This document shows, one piece after another, positions 22,270 through 33,227 of a stretch of DNA of 64,000 nucleotides. This DNA is from Plotosus lineatus (Eukaryota > Chordata > Actinopteri > Siluriformes > Plotosidae). Where the stretch lies: positions 24,772,501 to 24,836,500 of the forward strand of contig CM045733.1 in the NCBI GenBank assembly GCA_024760905.1. The letters run 5' to 3'. The notes under the pieces were generated by a model. The model did no database searches, had not been told where the DNA came from, and saw nothing but the letters and a program-made list of their open reading frames with translations. How positions within the stretch are numbered: the stretch's first letter is position 1; each line of letters starts with the position of its first letter. Position numbers and translations under genes: made by a program.

Positions 22270-22920
22270 CAGTGGTTCTTAAATAGTGGGGCGCTCTCCC
22301 CTTGGGGGAAGGGGGGTGATGCCGGGGGGGGACCATGTTCAGTTCAGTTCATTTTTTGTAACCGCTTAATCCTAATTTGGGTCGCGGGGAGGCTGGTGCC
22401 CATCCCAGCCAACTTCGGGCGAGGGCAGAGTACACCCTGGACAGCTCGCCAGACCATCGCAGGGCGGAAACACGCCAACGGCTTTGCAGTCTACTCTTTA
22501 CGAAAGTCAGCAATGGTTCTTTTACATGCCTCACACCATAGACAGTGGGTGACATGGCTGGCCTTTGATAACCCAGTTAGCTGCACTGGGAGGCACAGTG
22601 ACAACCTTGTGGAGAGTGGGACTCAAACCCCCAACCTTTGGATCGGTGATCCAGCGCCCTATACCACTAGACCACCACTGCCCCTGGTATGACCATGCTT
22701 TTCTTGAATTGTGTGCGAGAACTTAAGTGTAATTGCACCTTCGCTCCACTAGTTGGCAGGGGCATTCTCATTGCCGCGCTATGGTGTAGTGTTTTTTTTC
22801 ACAAGCAAAGGATATGAAGTGCAGTAAACAACCTTTCAAGAAACAACACGGAGAAAATTTCTAACAGGAATGAAGAGAAAAGTGGAGCGAGACGGAGATA
22901 TTAAGACATAAATAAGTTGA
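22270..22920 (+). mobile_element. hAT-like left end, split by a SINE-A
   Basis: Starts CAGTGGTTCTTAAATAGTGG with G/C blocks (CTCCCCTTGGGGGAAGG), a terminus common to fish hAT elements. It resumes after the SINE with leader-like sequence and a short frame from ATG at 22871 (MKRKVERDGD, stop soon after). No transposase core or right end was found. Confidence 0.55.
22338..22690 (-). mobile_element. SINE-A, full length
   Basis: A 7-bp duplication GACCATG (22331-22337 and 22691-22697) flanks it, within a hAT-like end. The tail is TAATTTGGGTCGCGGG on the plus strand. The head is intact. Confidence 0.9.
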
Positions 22921-23049
22921 ATGAGTTTAAATAAGGATGTAATTTTTTAATTTCAGGCACATTGATGCATTTGAATCTTTTCAATTACAGATTAAAAAAC
23001 AATGTTAATGAAGTTTTTCTTTATCGTAGGTTGAACTCTATATATTATT

Positions 23050-23112
23050 ACAAACGTGCAAATTATTTCGCTGTGGCGAGCCCTGATAAAGGGAAAAAGC
23101 CGAAAGAAAATT
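23050..23112 (+). mobile_element. RTE 3'-terminal fragment
   Basis: TTCGCTGTGGCGAGCCCTGA followed by GAAAAAGCCGAAAG is the conserved 3' terminus of the RTE family seen intact at 54.4 kb. Only about 60 bp are present. Confidence 0.7.
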
Positions 23113-23128
23113 TCTCGAACTATATATA

Positions 23129-23256
23129 GGTTCAGTTCAGTTCATTTTCTGTAACTGCTTACAGTAATCCTAATTAGGGTTGCAGGGAGGCTGGCACCCA
23201 TCCCAGCCAACTTCAGGCAAGGGCAGAGTACACCCTGAACAGCTCGCCAGGCCATC
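23129..23256 (-). mobile_element. SINE-A 3' part
   Basis: Holds the tail and about 90 bp of body, ending at GCCAGGCCATC where a (TA)n run begins. The tRNA-like head is missing. Confidence 0.85.
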
Positions 23257-23261
23257 TTAGC

Positions 23262-23265
23262 TATA

Positions 23266-23302
<37 letters not shown>

Positions 23303-23327
23303 TTGTGTGTGTGTGTGTGTGTGTGTT
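23262..23327. repeat. (TA)n-(TG)n microsatellite
   Basis: About 20 TA units with one ACA interruption, then about 11 TG units. Confidence 0.95.
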
Positions 23328-24555
23328 TAATGTTAATAAAGATAGTGTTATGCAGAGGTGTACTAATAACAATTTTATGGACAAATAATACTATTTATAG
23401 TTAAATGTTTTTTTTTTTCTTCCTGGGGGGTAGGGGCAGAAAATAAACACTGATTTAGACACACTGAAATAATCCAAAAAAGGGAATCATTAGCTTAACA
23501 AAAATAATTACCATATCCAGTATGCATTTATTTCAAATTCATTCTGGGGTCAAAATTAATGAACTATTTTGATCAAGTGCTCTTCAGACATCACTGTGCA
23601 GCTTGATTGCTGTGAAATATTGATGAACTAAACATATAGCACATTAAAAGTGGTCTTAAAGTGTATACAGGATATTGGTAAAAGATGAATTTTCGGAGGA
23701 TTTTCTATATGCTGCAATTAAAGAATGGTTATTTTATGCACACACTGAGATATTTTATAATATTTTTTAGGAAAACAGAAAATATTTCGATCCTATTCAT
23801 TTTAAAGCAGGCCTAATATGAGGATGGATATGTCAGTGCTTCAGCGTAGTTAAAAGTTATGGCAGCGTGGCAAAAATGGTTGCAGTAGGTGAAAACATGG
23901 TGTCATGCAGTCCAATATTTTGAAGCTGAGATAATCCTCCTAAAACCGTGTTAATAGCTTAGCCTACTTATACTACCAGGTCACATCTATCTGATCAAAT
24001 GTGAATTTAAGCAAATCTGACTTCTCAACTTTGTGGAGAGAAACAATTGGAAACAATGATAAACAAGCTATGTCAGAAATAATGTTTAAAATATATATAT
24101 ATTCTTGTGCCATGACACAAGTTGCAAGGGCATACTCAGATGGAAGTGATATAGCCATGAAAAGGAGTGAAATAAATTTTTTTCAGTTGTTTTCGGTTTC
24201 AGCTGGTCGGAAAAATTTGCGGCCACATCGAAAACCTTCAGTATTGATTATCATTGAGGATCTGTGAGCCTCCACTGGCTGTGTGTCATGTATTGTGTTG
24301 AACCTACCCTTAAAATGAAAATAAAACAAATCAAAGTGCTTTCTTTAATGACGTATTGTGCTTTTTTCTCTGAACATATTATACGTATCTTCTATTTCAT
24401 TGTGTCAGGTTCACTCAGTCTGGTTGAATTCGCTGTGTACTCAGCTTTGGCTTATGGGGAAAGCGCTATTTCAGCCTGCACTGTTGGTTTGAAGCTGACG
24501 TGATAGCGTGAAGCTGCATTTAAAAATCTAGTCTATATTTTCCTTCCATTTCTCC
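23328..24555. other. No gene recognised
   Basis: AT-rich sequence with no recognised family. ORFs at 24001-24267 and 24264-24503 have no known motif. Confidence 0.5.
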
Positions 24556-24557
24556 CT

Positions 24558-24902
24558 GTAGTGGGCAGTGGTGGCCTAGTGGTATACGACGCTGGATTGC
24601 TGATCCTAATGTTGGGGGTTCAAGCTCCACTCTCCACAGGTTGTCACTGCCCCCCCCAGTGCAGCTAACTGGGTAATCAAAGGCCGGCCATGTCTCTCAC
24701 TGTCTATGGTGTGAGGCATGTAAATGAACCATTGCTGACTTTCGACAAGAGTAGCTGCATAGCCGTCAGCGTGTTTCCGTCCTGCGATGACCTGATGAGC
24801 TGTCCAGGGTGTACTCTGCCCTTGCCCGGAGTCGGTTGGGATGGGCGCCAGCCTCCCCGCGACCCTAATTAGGATTAAGCAGTTACAGAAAATGAACTGA
24901 TA
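24558..24902 (+). mobile_element. SINE-A, full length
   Basis: All parts are intact (GTGGCCTAGTGGTATACGAC head, GGCCGGCCATG body, GACCCTAATTAGGATTAAGC tail). Imperfect flanking repeats TCTCCCTGTA and TCTCTGTA suggest the target duplication. Confidence 0.9.
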
Positions 24903-25302
24903 AACTGATGATCTCTGTAATACACCCAAAGTGTCAGATCTAAGCTCAAATTTAACAGATCTAATCCTCTGTATGTTGTGAAAAAAAAAAACAATAAAGT
25001 GTAAATTGAGACGGCTGCCTCTATATAGAAGTGACCTGTGCATCATTTTGCAGGCTTTTCTTTGTAAAAAGAAAAAGGTGGGTGGGGGGTGAGGGGTGGA
25101 TTTGCGCATCGTAATTAATGAGTTTTTCTTTGTCAAAAGGGGCGGTTTCACGTGAGATGTTCAAAAATCAGTCACGAGCCATTCAGAAACAAGCAAAAAG
25201 GAACAAACTGCTTCCAAAGATTTTCGCTTGAATTATAGCCGCTCTGAATTCACAACAAATTTTTAGCAAGTCCATTTACCACAAATTTACCATTTCCTCC
25301 AG
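24903..25302. other. No gene recognised
   Basis: Unique-looking sequence with a G-rich stretch near 25077-25098. No recognised repeat or domain. Confidence 0.55.
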
Positions 25303-25531
25303 GGCAGTGGAGCAGTGGCGGCCTGGTGGTAAAGGGCGCTGGATCGCTGATTCTAAGGCTGGGGGTTCGAGTCCCACTCTCCACAAGGTTGTCACTGTCC
25401 CCCCAGTGCAGCTAGCTGGGTTATCAAAGGCCGGCCATGTCTCTCACTGTCTATGGTGAGAGGTCCATGTAAAAGAACCATTGCTGACTATCGTAAAGAG
25501 TAGCTGCAAAGCCGTCAGCGTGTTTCTGCCC
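25303..25531 (+). mobile_element. SINE-A 5' part of a chimeric retrocopy
   Basis: Head and body run normally to CAGCGTGTTTCTGCCC and then switch, without a SINE tail, into RTE-family 3' sequence. Confidence 0.8.
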
Positions 25532-25645
25532 CTCGCTAAAGGGTTGTGTCAGGAAGGGCATCCGACGTAAAAACCTATGCCAAATCAAACGTGCGAATAA
25601 TTCGCTGTGGCGACCCCTGAAAAAAGGAAAAGCCGAAAGGAAATC
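25532..25645 (+). mobile_element. RTE-derived 3' part of the chimera
   Basis: GTGTCAGGAAGGGCATCCGA matches the 5' leader of the full RTE (51388 on) and GCTGTGGCGACCCCTGA matches its 3' terminus (54413). The intervening 3 kb is absent, so this is the body of a short non-autonomous RTE relative. It carries no ORF. Confidence 0.8.
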
Positions 25646-27536
25646 TCTTTCATCTCTCTCGACCGAATTCCTCCGAAAATATCTCCAATTACCCTCAAAA
25701 TAAAAGTCGCTTGTACATTCGGCCATGATCGTTTACATGTGAGCTCAGCTTAATATATTTACTGTATGACATATTGCAAAGTTCAGGAAAAAGAAACTAT
25801 GGTGCCGCTGTTTCTCATACAAAGGCCGAGAGAGAAAAAATGTCCCTCCCTTTTTCAAGTAAGTGAATTTTTGGCTCTAGCTTTAGATGTTTTGTATGGC
25901 TTTCATCAGATATCATCAGGATGGAAGTTTCGTGGGGTTACTTTAAAATTTCATGAGATAGGAGCCTCCATCATAAATCACATATGATATCATCTCAGCC
26001 TCATTTTCACTTGAGGCTATGCTGTTTTTGATGTCACCCTGGCCCAAAATTTTTATTACTATAGCCACAATAAGGATTTAAAGATAAATATGAATCATTG
26101 TGGATTAATTCAAATACATATATATTAAATACTACAGTATAGCATATCACATTAGTTGTGGTCCTTATAAGGTATCTATTTGTAAGTAAGGCTGATTTGT
26201 CCATAGATGATGTCCCATCTGATCTTAGATCAGCATGCCTCTCCTGCTCAGTGAATGGCAGCGCTGCTTACAACTAAACCCTTGATTATAAATTGTCCTC
26301 ATTATTCTCGTGATTGAGACAGAGTGCAGTCACTACTTGATGCCGGCTGTCCTGCTGAGTCGCTGCGTATTCTGAGCAAGAGACTGCAATGTCTTCAGGG
26401 TAGGAGAAGTCATGACAGCTGGGTAATCCAGGCCTGGGCAGTGGTAGGGCGAATAAGATTTAGTTTAGCCCGTTACATTGTTCATTGAGATCACAGCTTT
26501 TAACTATCAACGATGGAACAGCGCGGTTGGGTGTCATTCATTTTGAATTGAATATCCAATAATTTCTTTGATAGTAAGTAGTGTAGCTGTATACAACATT
26601 GCAAACTTTTCCCCTTTTCTTGTGGAGTTTTTGTTTGTGCTTTTTGGTTTTTAATTAAACTATTTGACTCACAGAATGCAATGGAAAAAGGCTGTCTTTG
26701 GACTTTCTATAATTTATTAATTCCCTGACTTAATTCCCTGAGGGTAGACTGCAACGTAATTTATAATCCAAAATTTTAAGCTAAAATTGATTACATTTTC
26801 TAATAACAGAAAGTCCCTACACAATCACTTTCACTTATTGTGGTAGCTGGAATGTGTTTATTGGACTTATAGGTCGTTCACATATTAAATATGATTTTAT
26901 GCAGTGCTCCATAAGTTAAAATAGGGGCTCTATCACACAGCAGCAGTCTCTCATCCAAAATGCATAAACAAGACTTCATTAAACCCTCATTAGCTGAAAA
27001 TCACAGATGGTTCTGTGTGCAATAAGTGAAATTGAGATGAGACTGATAGAAGTTGCCTAAGGGCTATATTCCTTTCTACAGTTCCCACAAAATCTCCGAG
27101 GCTCCATTGTCTCTGGGATATCATTTTTTATGCCTACAATTTGAAGACAACATGGTTATACTAGGACATTTTGCTGGTGTGATTTGGATCCACCTGGGCC
27201 TTAATAGGAAAGGCTCAGTACACTTTAATTCAAAGTTATTCGTGCTCAGTATATTTGTCCTGTACTGAAGCATTTCTATCCTGATGGGCGTCATATTTTC
27301 CAGGATTACAGTGTCCACAAACACATGGCACAATGGCTGACTGATTTTATGTGTATGCAAATTACATAAATTGTGGACAGTGGTTGTCATGGATCTGTGT
27401 TTTTATTGCTGTTGTCATAGCACAAAGTTCAATTTAGTTATGGTTTTGTTTCTGCTTTATTTCTGCCTCTGCTTCTGATTTGTTACCTCGTTGTCGACAC
27501 CTGTTTTATGTTAATTCTTGATTATTTTCTTACAGT
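25646..27536. other. No gene recognised; candidate conserved block
   Basis: 1.9 kb of largely non-repetitive sequence. The stretch at about 26930-27290 has balanced composition and no repeat features, so it is a candidate conserved noncoding element. No ORF above 91 codons. Confidence 0.4.
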
Positions 27537-27543
27537 ATACACT

Positions 27544-27866
27544 CATCTTCTTCTTTTCCTTTCAGCTGTTCCCTTCAGGGGTCGCCACAGCAAATGATCT
27601 GCCTCCGTCTCACCCTATCCTCTGCATCTTCTACTCTTACTCCAACGACCTTCATGTCCGCCTTCACCACATCCATAAATCTTCTCTTTGGTCTTCCTCT
27701 GGGCCTTTTGCCTGGTAGTTCCAACTCAGCATCCTACTACCAATATACTCACTATCCCTCCTCTGTACATGTCCAAACCATCTCAATCTAGCCTCACTGA
27801 TTTGGTCTCCAAAACATCTAACATGTGCTGTCCCTCTGATGTACTCATTCCTGATCCTATCCATCC
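27544..27866 (-). mobile_element. RTE-clade LINE, 5'-truncated copy
   Basis: A 7-bp duplication ATACACT lies at 27537-27543 and 27867-27873. The element has the usual GGTCGCCACAGC terminus and encodes only the last 100 or so residues (minus-strand RLRWFGHVQRRDSEYIGSRM). Confidence 0.88.
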
Positions 27867-27873
27867 ATACACT

Positions 27874-28344
27874 ACTGTTTTTTTTTTGTTTTTTGTTTTT
27901 TGCTTGTTACATCCTACCCTGCTGTAAGATCAGTACCAGTGTGAACTGAAGCATTTTTGAAAGCTTGTCCAGCAACTTAGTAAACTTGCATATACCAAAC
28001 TCATGTGGCTAAGTTCCAACAAGTGCTGAAACATATTTATTTATTCTTGTACTCTGCTTCTTTCTCAGCAAAGACTGGGGGATTTATAGATTGCATTATC
28101 TGTTCTGTCTGAAGCTCGAAAAGGCAGCTGTGATGTGCTCTAATGCTGTATTGATCTTTGTCATTTTACTGCTTCTGCTGGGAAGTGTACACGTTCCTAC
28201 TGCCAATACAAACACACAGTTACCTTTACACCTGGATTTACATACACGCATACTCATGGATAGACAAACATTCTCTGTGGATGAAGCTGCTGGATAGAAA
28301 CTAAATCTACTAGACACCGCAATGACAACAAATTGTGCAATTTT
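27874..28344. other. No gene recognised
   Basis: Unique-looking sequence after a poly-T-rich run. No recognised repeat. Confidence 0.55.
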
Positions 28345-29105
28345 AAAAAAAGGTCCAACCCAGTTGTGGGCCGTCAGGGCCCACTATCAGAAGCACTGAC
28401 CTACCTTTACAGCTTAAATTGTAGAATTTGTTCCATAAAATTGCATTAATTTATTCCCATGAGTCTATTCTCTTCATTTTGTAGAGTGTCTCTTGGCGTC
28501 ACTGATCCCAGTACGTGTATGTGGAGATCAGGTTTTTTTTTTTTGTCCAATCAGATTTCAGCTTCTATGTGCTCCCATGTCAATCTAATCTGCCCAGAGC
28601 CTTCAGAATCAGCAGTGCTGGATGATCCTACTTAAACTATATGAGCAAATGGGCTGTTTCTTTAACCAATCTGATTTTAGATTCGCCTCATGGAGCTAGT
28701 TGGCCCACAATAACGTTGGCATTTTTCCATCCTATGATTGGTTGGTCAGAGCAAAGCTCTTCGGGCAAGCCAAGTTCAAGAAGCTAAATAGTCTGTAGCG
28801 ATTTGCACACAATACATCCGAGTTAGATTTTTTATGCCCACAATGGATGATGGAGAAGAAGAAATTGAGGTGGTGTTGCACATTCTTAAAAAAATGCTTT
28901 TGAAGATGAACTTTTTTTCAAAAAAGCTAGATATCTTAAGGAGAGGTTGGGCAACCCGAAGCTAGCTTGTCTCAGCCCAGTAAAGGGTTTGTTTGCCACT
29001 TACGGACCAGTGTTTACGAGCAGTAGATGATGTGTAGACGGTATATTCAAAGATAAAGGGTTAACTGGGTTTCTTGCTGAAGTAGTAATGATATTCACCT
29101 TCAAT
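28345..29105 (+). mobile_element. Possible degraded hAT (ZMYM/TTF-type) remnant
   Basis: A short frame near 28842 (MDDGEEEIEVV) and a later one (YLKERLGNPKLACLSP) have the flavour of the N-terminal region of fish ZMYM1-like hAT transposases. The upstream GTGGGCCGTCAGGGCCCAC resembles a hAT-type terminus. No complete domain or right end was seen. An old unrelated sequence is possible. Confidence 0.3.
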
Positions 29106-29519
29106 ATGTGAAATGCCTTTCTTTTTCTCTTTGCAATGCCACGCCTTGTTATATTGTGTTTTTGTATATTATTTATGGTTTGTATAGCTGCAGCATGATC
29201 ATGGTGGTATTAAGAGGTGGATTCAGTCTGTGAAGTCCCCACTGAAGGCCCAGGTAACAAATGTGTGGCGTGCCACTGTGCAACCCATATTAGTTATCTA
29301 GAAATGAACAAACTTTGCGGCACTGGTACAAAGGAAATTAGTTCAAATTCAATTCAGTCCAATTCAGTAATTAATTTTAATTTGTTTAACTTCTTAAAAG
29401 TGGAAATTGTCAAAATCAACTTCACAGAAGTCTACCCATACCCAGATATAGATTTATCTTTAATAAACTCGCCAGAGCAGATGGTGGTAAAAAAAATATC
29501 CTCGAGACGACACAAGGAA
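29106..29519. other. No gene recognised
   Basis: Unique-looking sequence. The 112-codon frame at 29217-29555 runs into the neighbouring SINE and has no recognised motif. Confidence 0.5.
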
Positions 29520-29530
29520 ACCTCAAGAGC

Positions 29531-29872
29531 ATCATCATTTTATGTACCCGCTTAATCCTAATTTGGGTCACGGGGAGGCTGGCGCCCATCCCAGCCAACT
29601 TCGGGTGAGGGCAGAATACTCCCTGGACAGCTCGCCAGGCCATCGCAGGGCAGAAACTCGCTGACGGCTTTGCAGCCTACTCTTGTCGAATGTCAGCAAT
29701 GGTTCTTTTACATGCCTCTCACCATAGACAGTGAGAGACATGGCCGGCCTTTGATAACCCAGTTAGCTCCATTGGGGGGGACAGTGACAACCTTGTGCAC
29801 AGTGGGACTTGAACCCCCAACCTTTGGATCAGCGATCCAGCGCCCTATACCACTAGACCACCACTGTCCCGT
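29531..29872 (-). mobile_element. SINE-A, full length with target duplication
   Basis: An 11-bp duplication ACCTCAAGAGC lies at 29520-29530 and 29873-29883. The body matches the consensus closely, so this is a fairly recent insertion. Confidence 0.93.
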
Positions 29873-30109
29873 ACCTCAAGAGCAATCCGACTCAAAAGAG
29901 AATATAATCATTACTCTAAAATACCTGTATACTGAACAGTCAAGCAGTTCTGCGTGTGGTAGAAAGAATGTGGCATGGGTAATATTTCATAAAACTGCAA
30001 CTCAGTCAGAGCTAAATTTTGTCTATGATGTTTTACACTGTGTAAAATTTAAAAGTTATCAACATTATATGTACAATTTGAAATACCTTAACATTGATTG
30101 TTATTATAC

Positions 30110-30450
30110 AGTTCAGTTCATTTTGTGTAACTGCTTAATTCTAATTAGGGTCGCAGGGAGGCTGGCACCCATCCCAGCCGACTCCGGGCGAGGGCAGAGT
30201 CCACCCTGGACAGCTTGCCAGGCCATCGCAGGGCGGAGACACGCTGACGGCTTTGCAGTCTACTCTAGTCGAAATTCAGCAATGGTTCTTTTACAGCCTC
30301 ACACCATAGACAGTGAGAGACATAACCGGCCTCTGATAACCCAGTTAGCTGCACGGGGGGGCAGTGACAATCTGTGGAGAGTGGGACTCGAACCCCCAAC
30401 CTTAGGATCAGCGATCCAGCACCCTATACCACTAGGCCACCACTGCCCCA
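30110..30450 (-). mobile_element. SINE-A, full length with target duplication
   Basis: An 11-bp duplication TGTTATTATAC lies at 30099-30109 and 30451-30461. It has the same orientation as the copy 237 bp to the left. A 267-codon open frame that spans both copies is coincidental. Confidence 0.93.
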
Positions 30451-30535
30451 TGTTATTATACAATGCATTTTAAACTCCTACATCAGATTGCACAATGGCT
30501 TAAACATGTGACAACGTTTTTCTTATTCCATAAAA

Positions 30536-30577
30536 CAGAGGTTTCCAATCCTGGTCCTGGAGGGTTGGGAACCCCTG
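30536..30577. mobile_element. 42-bp foldback made almost only of inverted termini
   Basis: Left arm CAGAGGTTTCCAATCCT and the complement of the right arm, CAGGGGTTCCCAACCCT, match at nearly all positions. Flanking CCATAAAA and CCTTAAAC match at 6 of 8 positions, as expected for an old hAT duplication. Confidence 0.5.
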
Positions 30578-30997
30578 CCTTAAACCCCCACTAGCTTCAG
30601 GAACAGTAATGTGTCAGTGGAAAAACATAACTTAGCAGACATCGTGAAACTGATTCCTGAGAATTTCCATGCAACACATTCACTGATTAATCTTTCAGCA
30701 GTCGACATCTCTGCCAGCATTTCTCAGTGAGTAACACTGAGTACTCTGAAATATCAACTGAATCATCTTTAACACAAGTGGAAAATCATTATCAGGTTTT
30801 ATCCAGAAGACAAAATGAAATTTGTGTGTAGGATGGTCTATGTAGGGAGAGTGTGTACAACTTTTTGCCGGTCAGAAGATTCATTGATTGTATGTAAATG
30901 GACATGCCTGAGGTCTGGTATAGGTGTATGGAGAAGGGACAGAGAATCTATGAGAATAGGTTACTTATCCATAAAATAAAGCAATAAAAATAAATAA

Positions 30998-31118
30998 AAT
31001 GTGTGAGCTGCCACCTCAATTCCTTCACCTTCATGGCTGAAGTGCCCTTGGGCAAGACAACTAACCCCCAACTGCTCTCCAGGTGCTGCAGTTTGTGGCA
31101 GCCCACTGCTTCGCGCGT
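30998..31118 (+). mobile_element. Fragment of another tRNA-type fish SINE
   Basis: GAAGTGCCCTTGGGCAAGAC, AACCCCCAACTGCTCTCC and GCAGCCCACTGCTTCG are a recurrent body of fish SINEs. The head and tail are not evident. Confidence 0.55.
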
Positions 31119-31157
31119 TAATTATACAAAAATATATAAAGGACAATACAGGAGCAT

Positions 31158-31382
31158 CTTCTTCTTTTCCTTTTGGCTGTTCCCTTCAGGGGTCGCCACA
31201 GCGAATCATCTGCCTCCATCTCACCCTATCCTCTGCATCTTCTTCTTTTACACCAACTGCCTTCATGTCCTCCTTCACCACGTCCATGAATCGTCTCTTT
31301 GGTCTTCCTCTATGTTATAGGCATCCTACTACCAATATACTCACTATCCCTCCTCTGTACATGTCCAAACCATCTCAATCTA
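31158..31382 (-). mobile_element. RTE-clade LINE, short 5'-truncated copy
   Basis: An exact 20-bp target duplication (31138-31157 and 31383-31402) defines the insert precisely. Only about 225 bp of the 3' end is present, with an internal deletion near 31315 compared with sister copies. Confidence 0.95.
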
Positions 31383-31402
31383 AAAGGACAATACAGGAGC
31401 AT

Positions 31403-33210
31403 ATTGAACATTTACACTTTTACTATGCCTGATGTAAACTGAACTCAATCATCCTTTTATACTTCCGGGTCTACCCATCAGGAAGTCCCTTCATCTTTTG
31501 TAACAGCGTAGTAAATGGATGGCATAAAATACATCAGTAATAATAACAACTGGATATGGTGGGAGTGGGATTAAAACTCTCACACACACCTCTAATGTAG
31601 AGAATCTGGGAAACAGGATGAAGCCTGCACTCTTTTGCATCCTTGGCCCTCAAAGTGTTCTACTACGTAAAGCCTCAGAGGGGGATATCCTCACACATGC
31701 ATAAGCCTTCTTTTGTTTAGTCATTTTTTTCTCTTTTGTCCATTGGCATCCTTTCTGTTGACCACATGTGTATGTAAGATGAAGTGCACATGCACCAGAT
31801 GTTTCACCCTGTTGTTTACTTGATTTTGAAAGAGCTTGGAAGAGGAACAGCTTCAGGAAATATGTTGAAATGAACATGCACCTGAACAACATCATTGATT
31901 ACATTGCCCAAAGCAGTAAATCCAAACATATTTCATAAACATTCAACTGCAACTGACTAGTGTTGAGCTGAATAGTATAGCATAATTCACCCCCCCCTCC
32001 TTTACCGATTTCCATTTTGGGATCTTCCGGTCCTCACTTCCTGTACAGTTGTTTCAACACTGTTAATGGATTTGGTTACCTCACCTCTTGTTTGTGCATC
32101 ACTGATTGTGCAAGGCCACTTGTGGACTTTCCTGCACATTTGTTGGGGGGGGGGGGCAGCTCAGAGCAACCAAACAAGACTGTGGACTGTTTTTTTCCTC
32201 ACATTGTGAGTTGCACACAATGTACACACCTTTTTACTGGAATAGGAATCACAACATGATAGGGAGACCAAAGCAAAATATAAGTGAACACCTATAATAC
32301 ATTTAAAAAGAACAAATAAGTTTATAAGGATGAGTGTTTAAAGCTGCAGCTTTTATGTAACACTTGCAGGAGTATTACTTTTCTGGCTGGCAAGTAGAAC
32401 ATGTCAATATCCCAGGTCTCCTGACATCCAGCGGCATGTGATGCGCAACACATGGCCATCCCAGCAAGAGACCATACCACAAGCCTCTTGCATGCTGAAG
32501 ACCGTCTGTTGTCCCTCCAAGTTGGCAACCCTGGTTTCACAAAAATCACAGTGGATCTAGGAAGACAAACCTCAATAAAATAAATAAATTAATTAAAAAA
32601 AAGCTAGTCCAAGCTTAGGTCAGCCTGTATTCAGACTGCTCTCGGCACACGGCGTAGTGATTTGCATCTCACTTTAGTCCACTCTATGTCAGTTGCTGTT
32701 GAAGGATGTAAGTACCTACTGTAAGATGGCAGCCTATTTACTTTGTGGCCTGAGGCTAGTACCTTCTCATTGCTGTTTTACTATACCCACCAGAGTTCCT
32801 ACAGCATGACCCTACGACTATGAAGGACTACAGGCAAAGCCAAAAGGATTCTATCACTCTGATAAGCCCAGAAACACCTCACAAATGTGAAGCTGCTCAT
32901 GCCAAATGTAGAGCTGGTGGGAGTCCCAATTGTTATGCATAATGTGAATGATGATGATGATGATGATAAGTTGGGTGGACATTGTGGCATAAGCATATGG
33001 GTGAAGGCATATGGGCAAACTTTGCAGCGGGAATCTATCATCTCATAGTTCCAGGGTCTGTGGTTTTTCATGGAGTTTGGATTTTTGTCTGTGTCAAATT
33101 GTGTATGTTCTTGACATGTTCACTTGGGTTTCCTCAAAAAGTTACCCAGTTTCCTCCCACCCCAAAAATCAGGTATTTAGGTGAATTGACTATGATAGCA
33201 TGCACATGTG
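31403..33210. other. No gene recognised
   Basis: Mixed sequence with small G and CA runs (G-run at 32142-32156, ATG repeat at 32949-32967). No recognised repeat family or domain. Confidence 0.5.
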
Positions 33211-33227
33211 TATGTGTGTTCATGTGT

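Noticed and set aside
29670..30473. 267-codon plus-strand ORF
   Set aside because: It runs across two separate SINE-A insertions and the spacer between them. Its residues repeat because the SINE repeats, and no protein family is matched.
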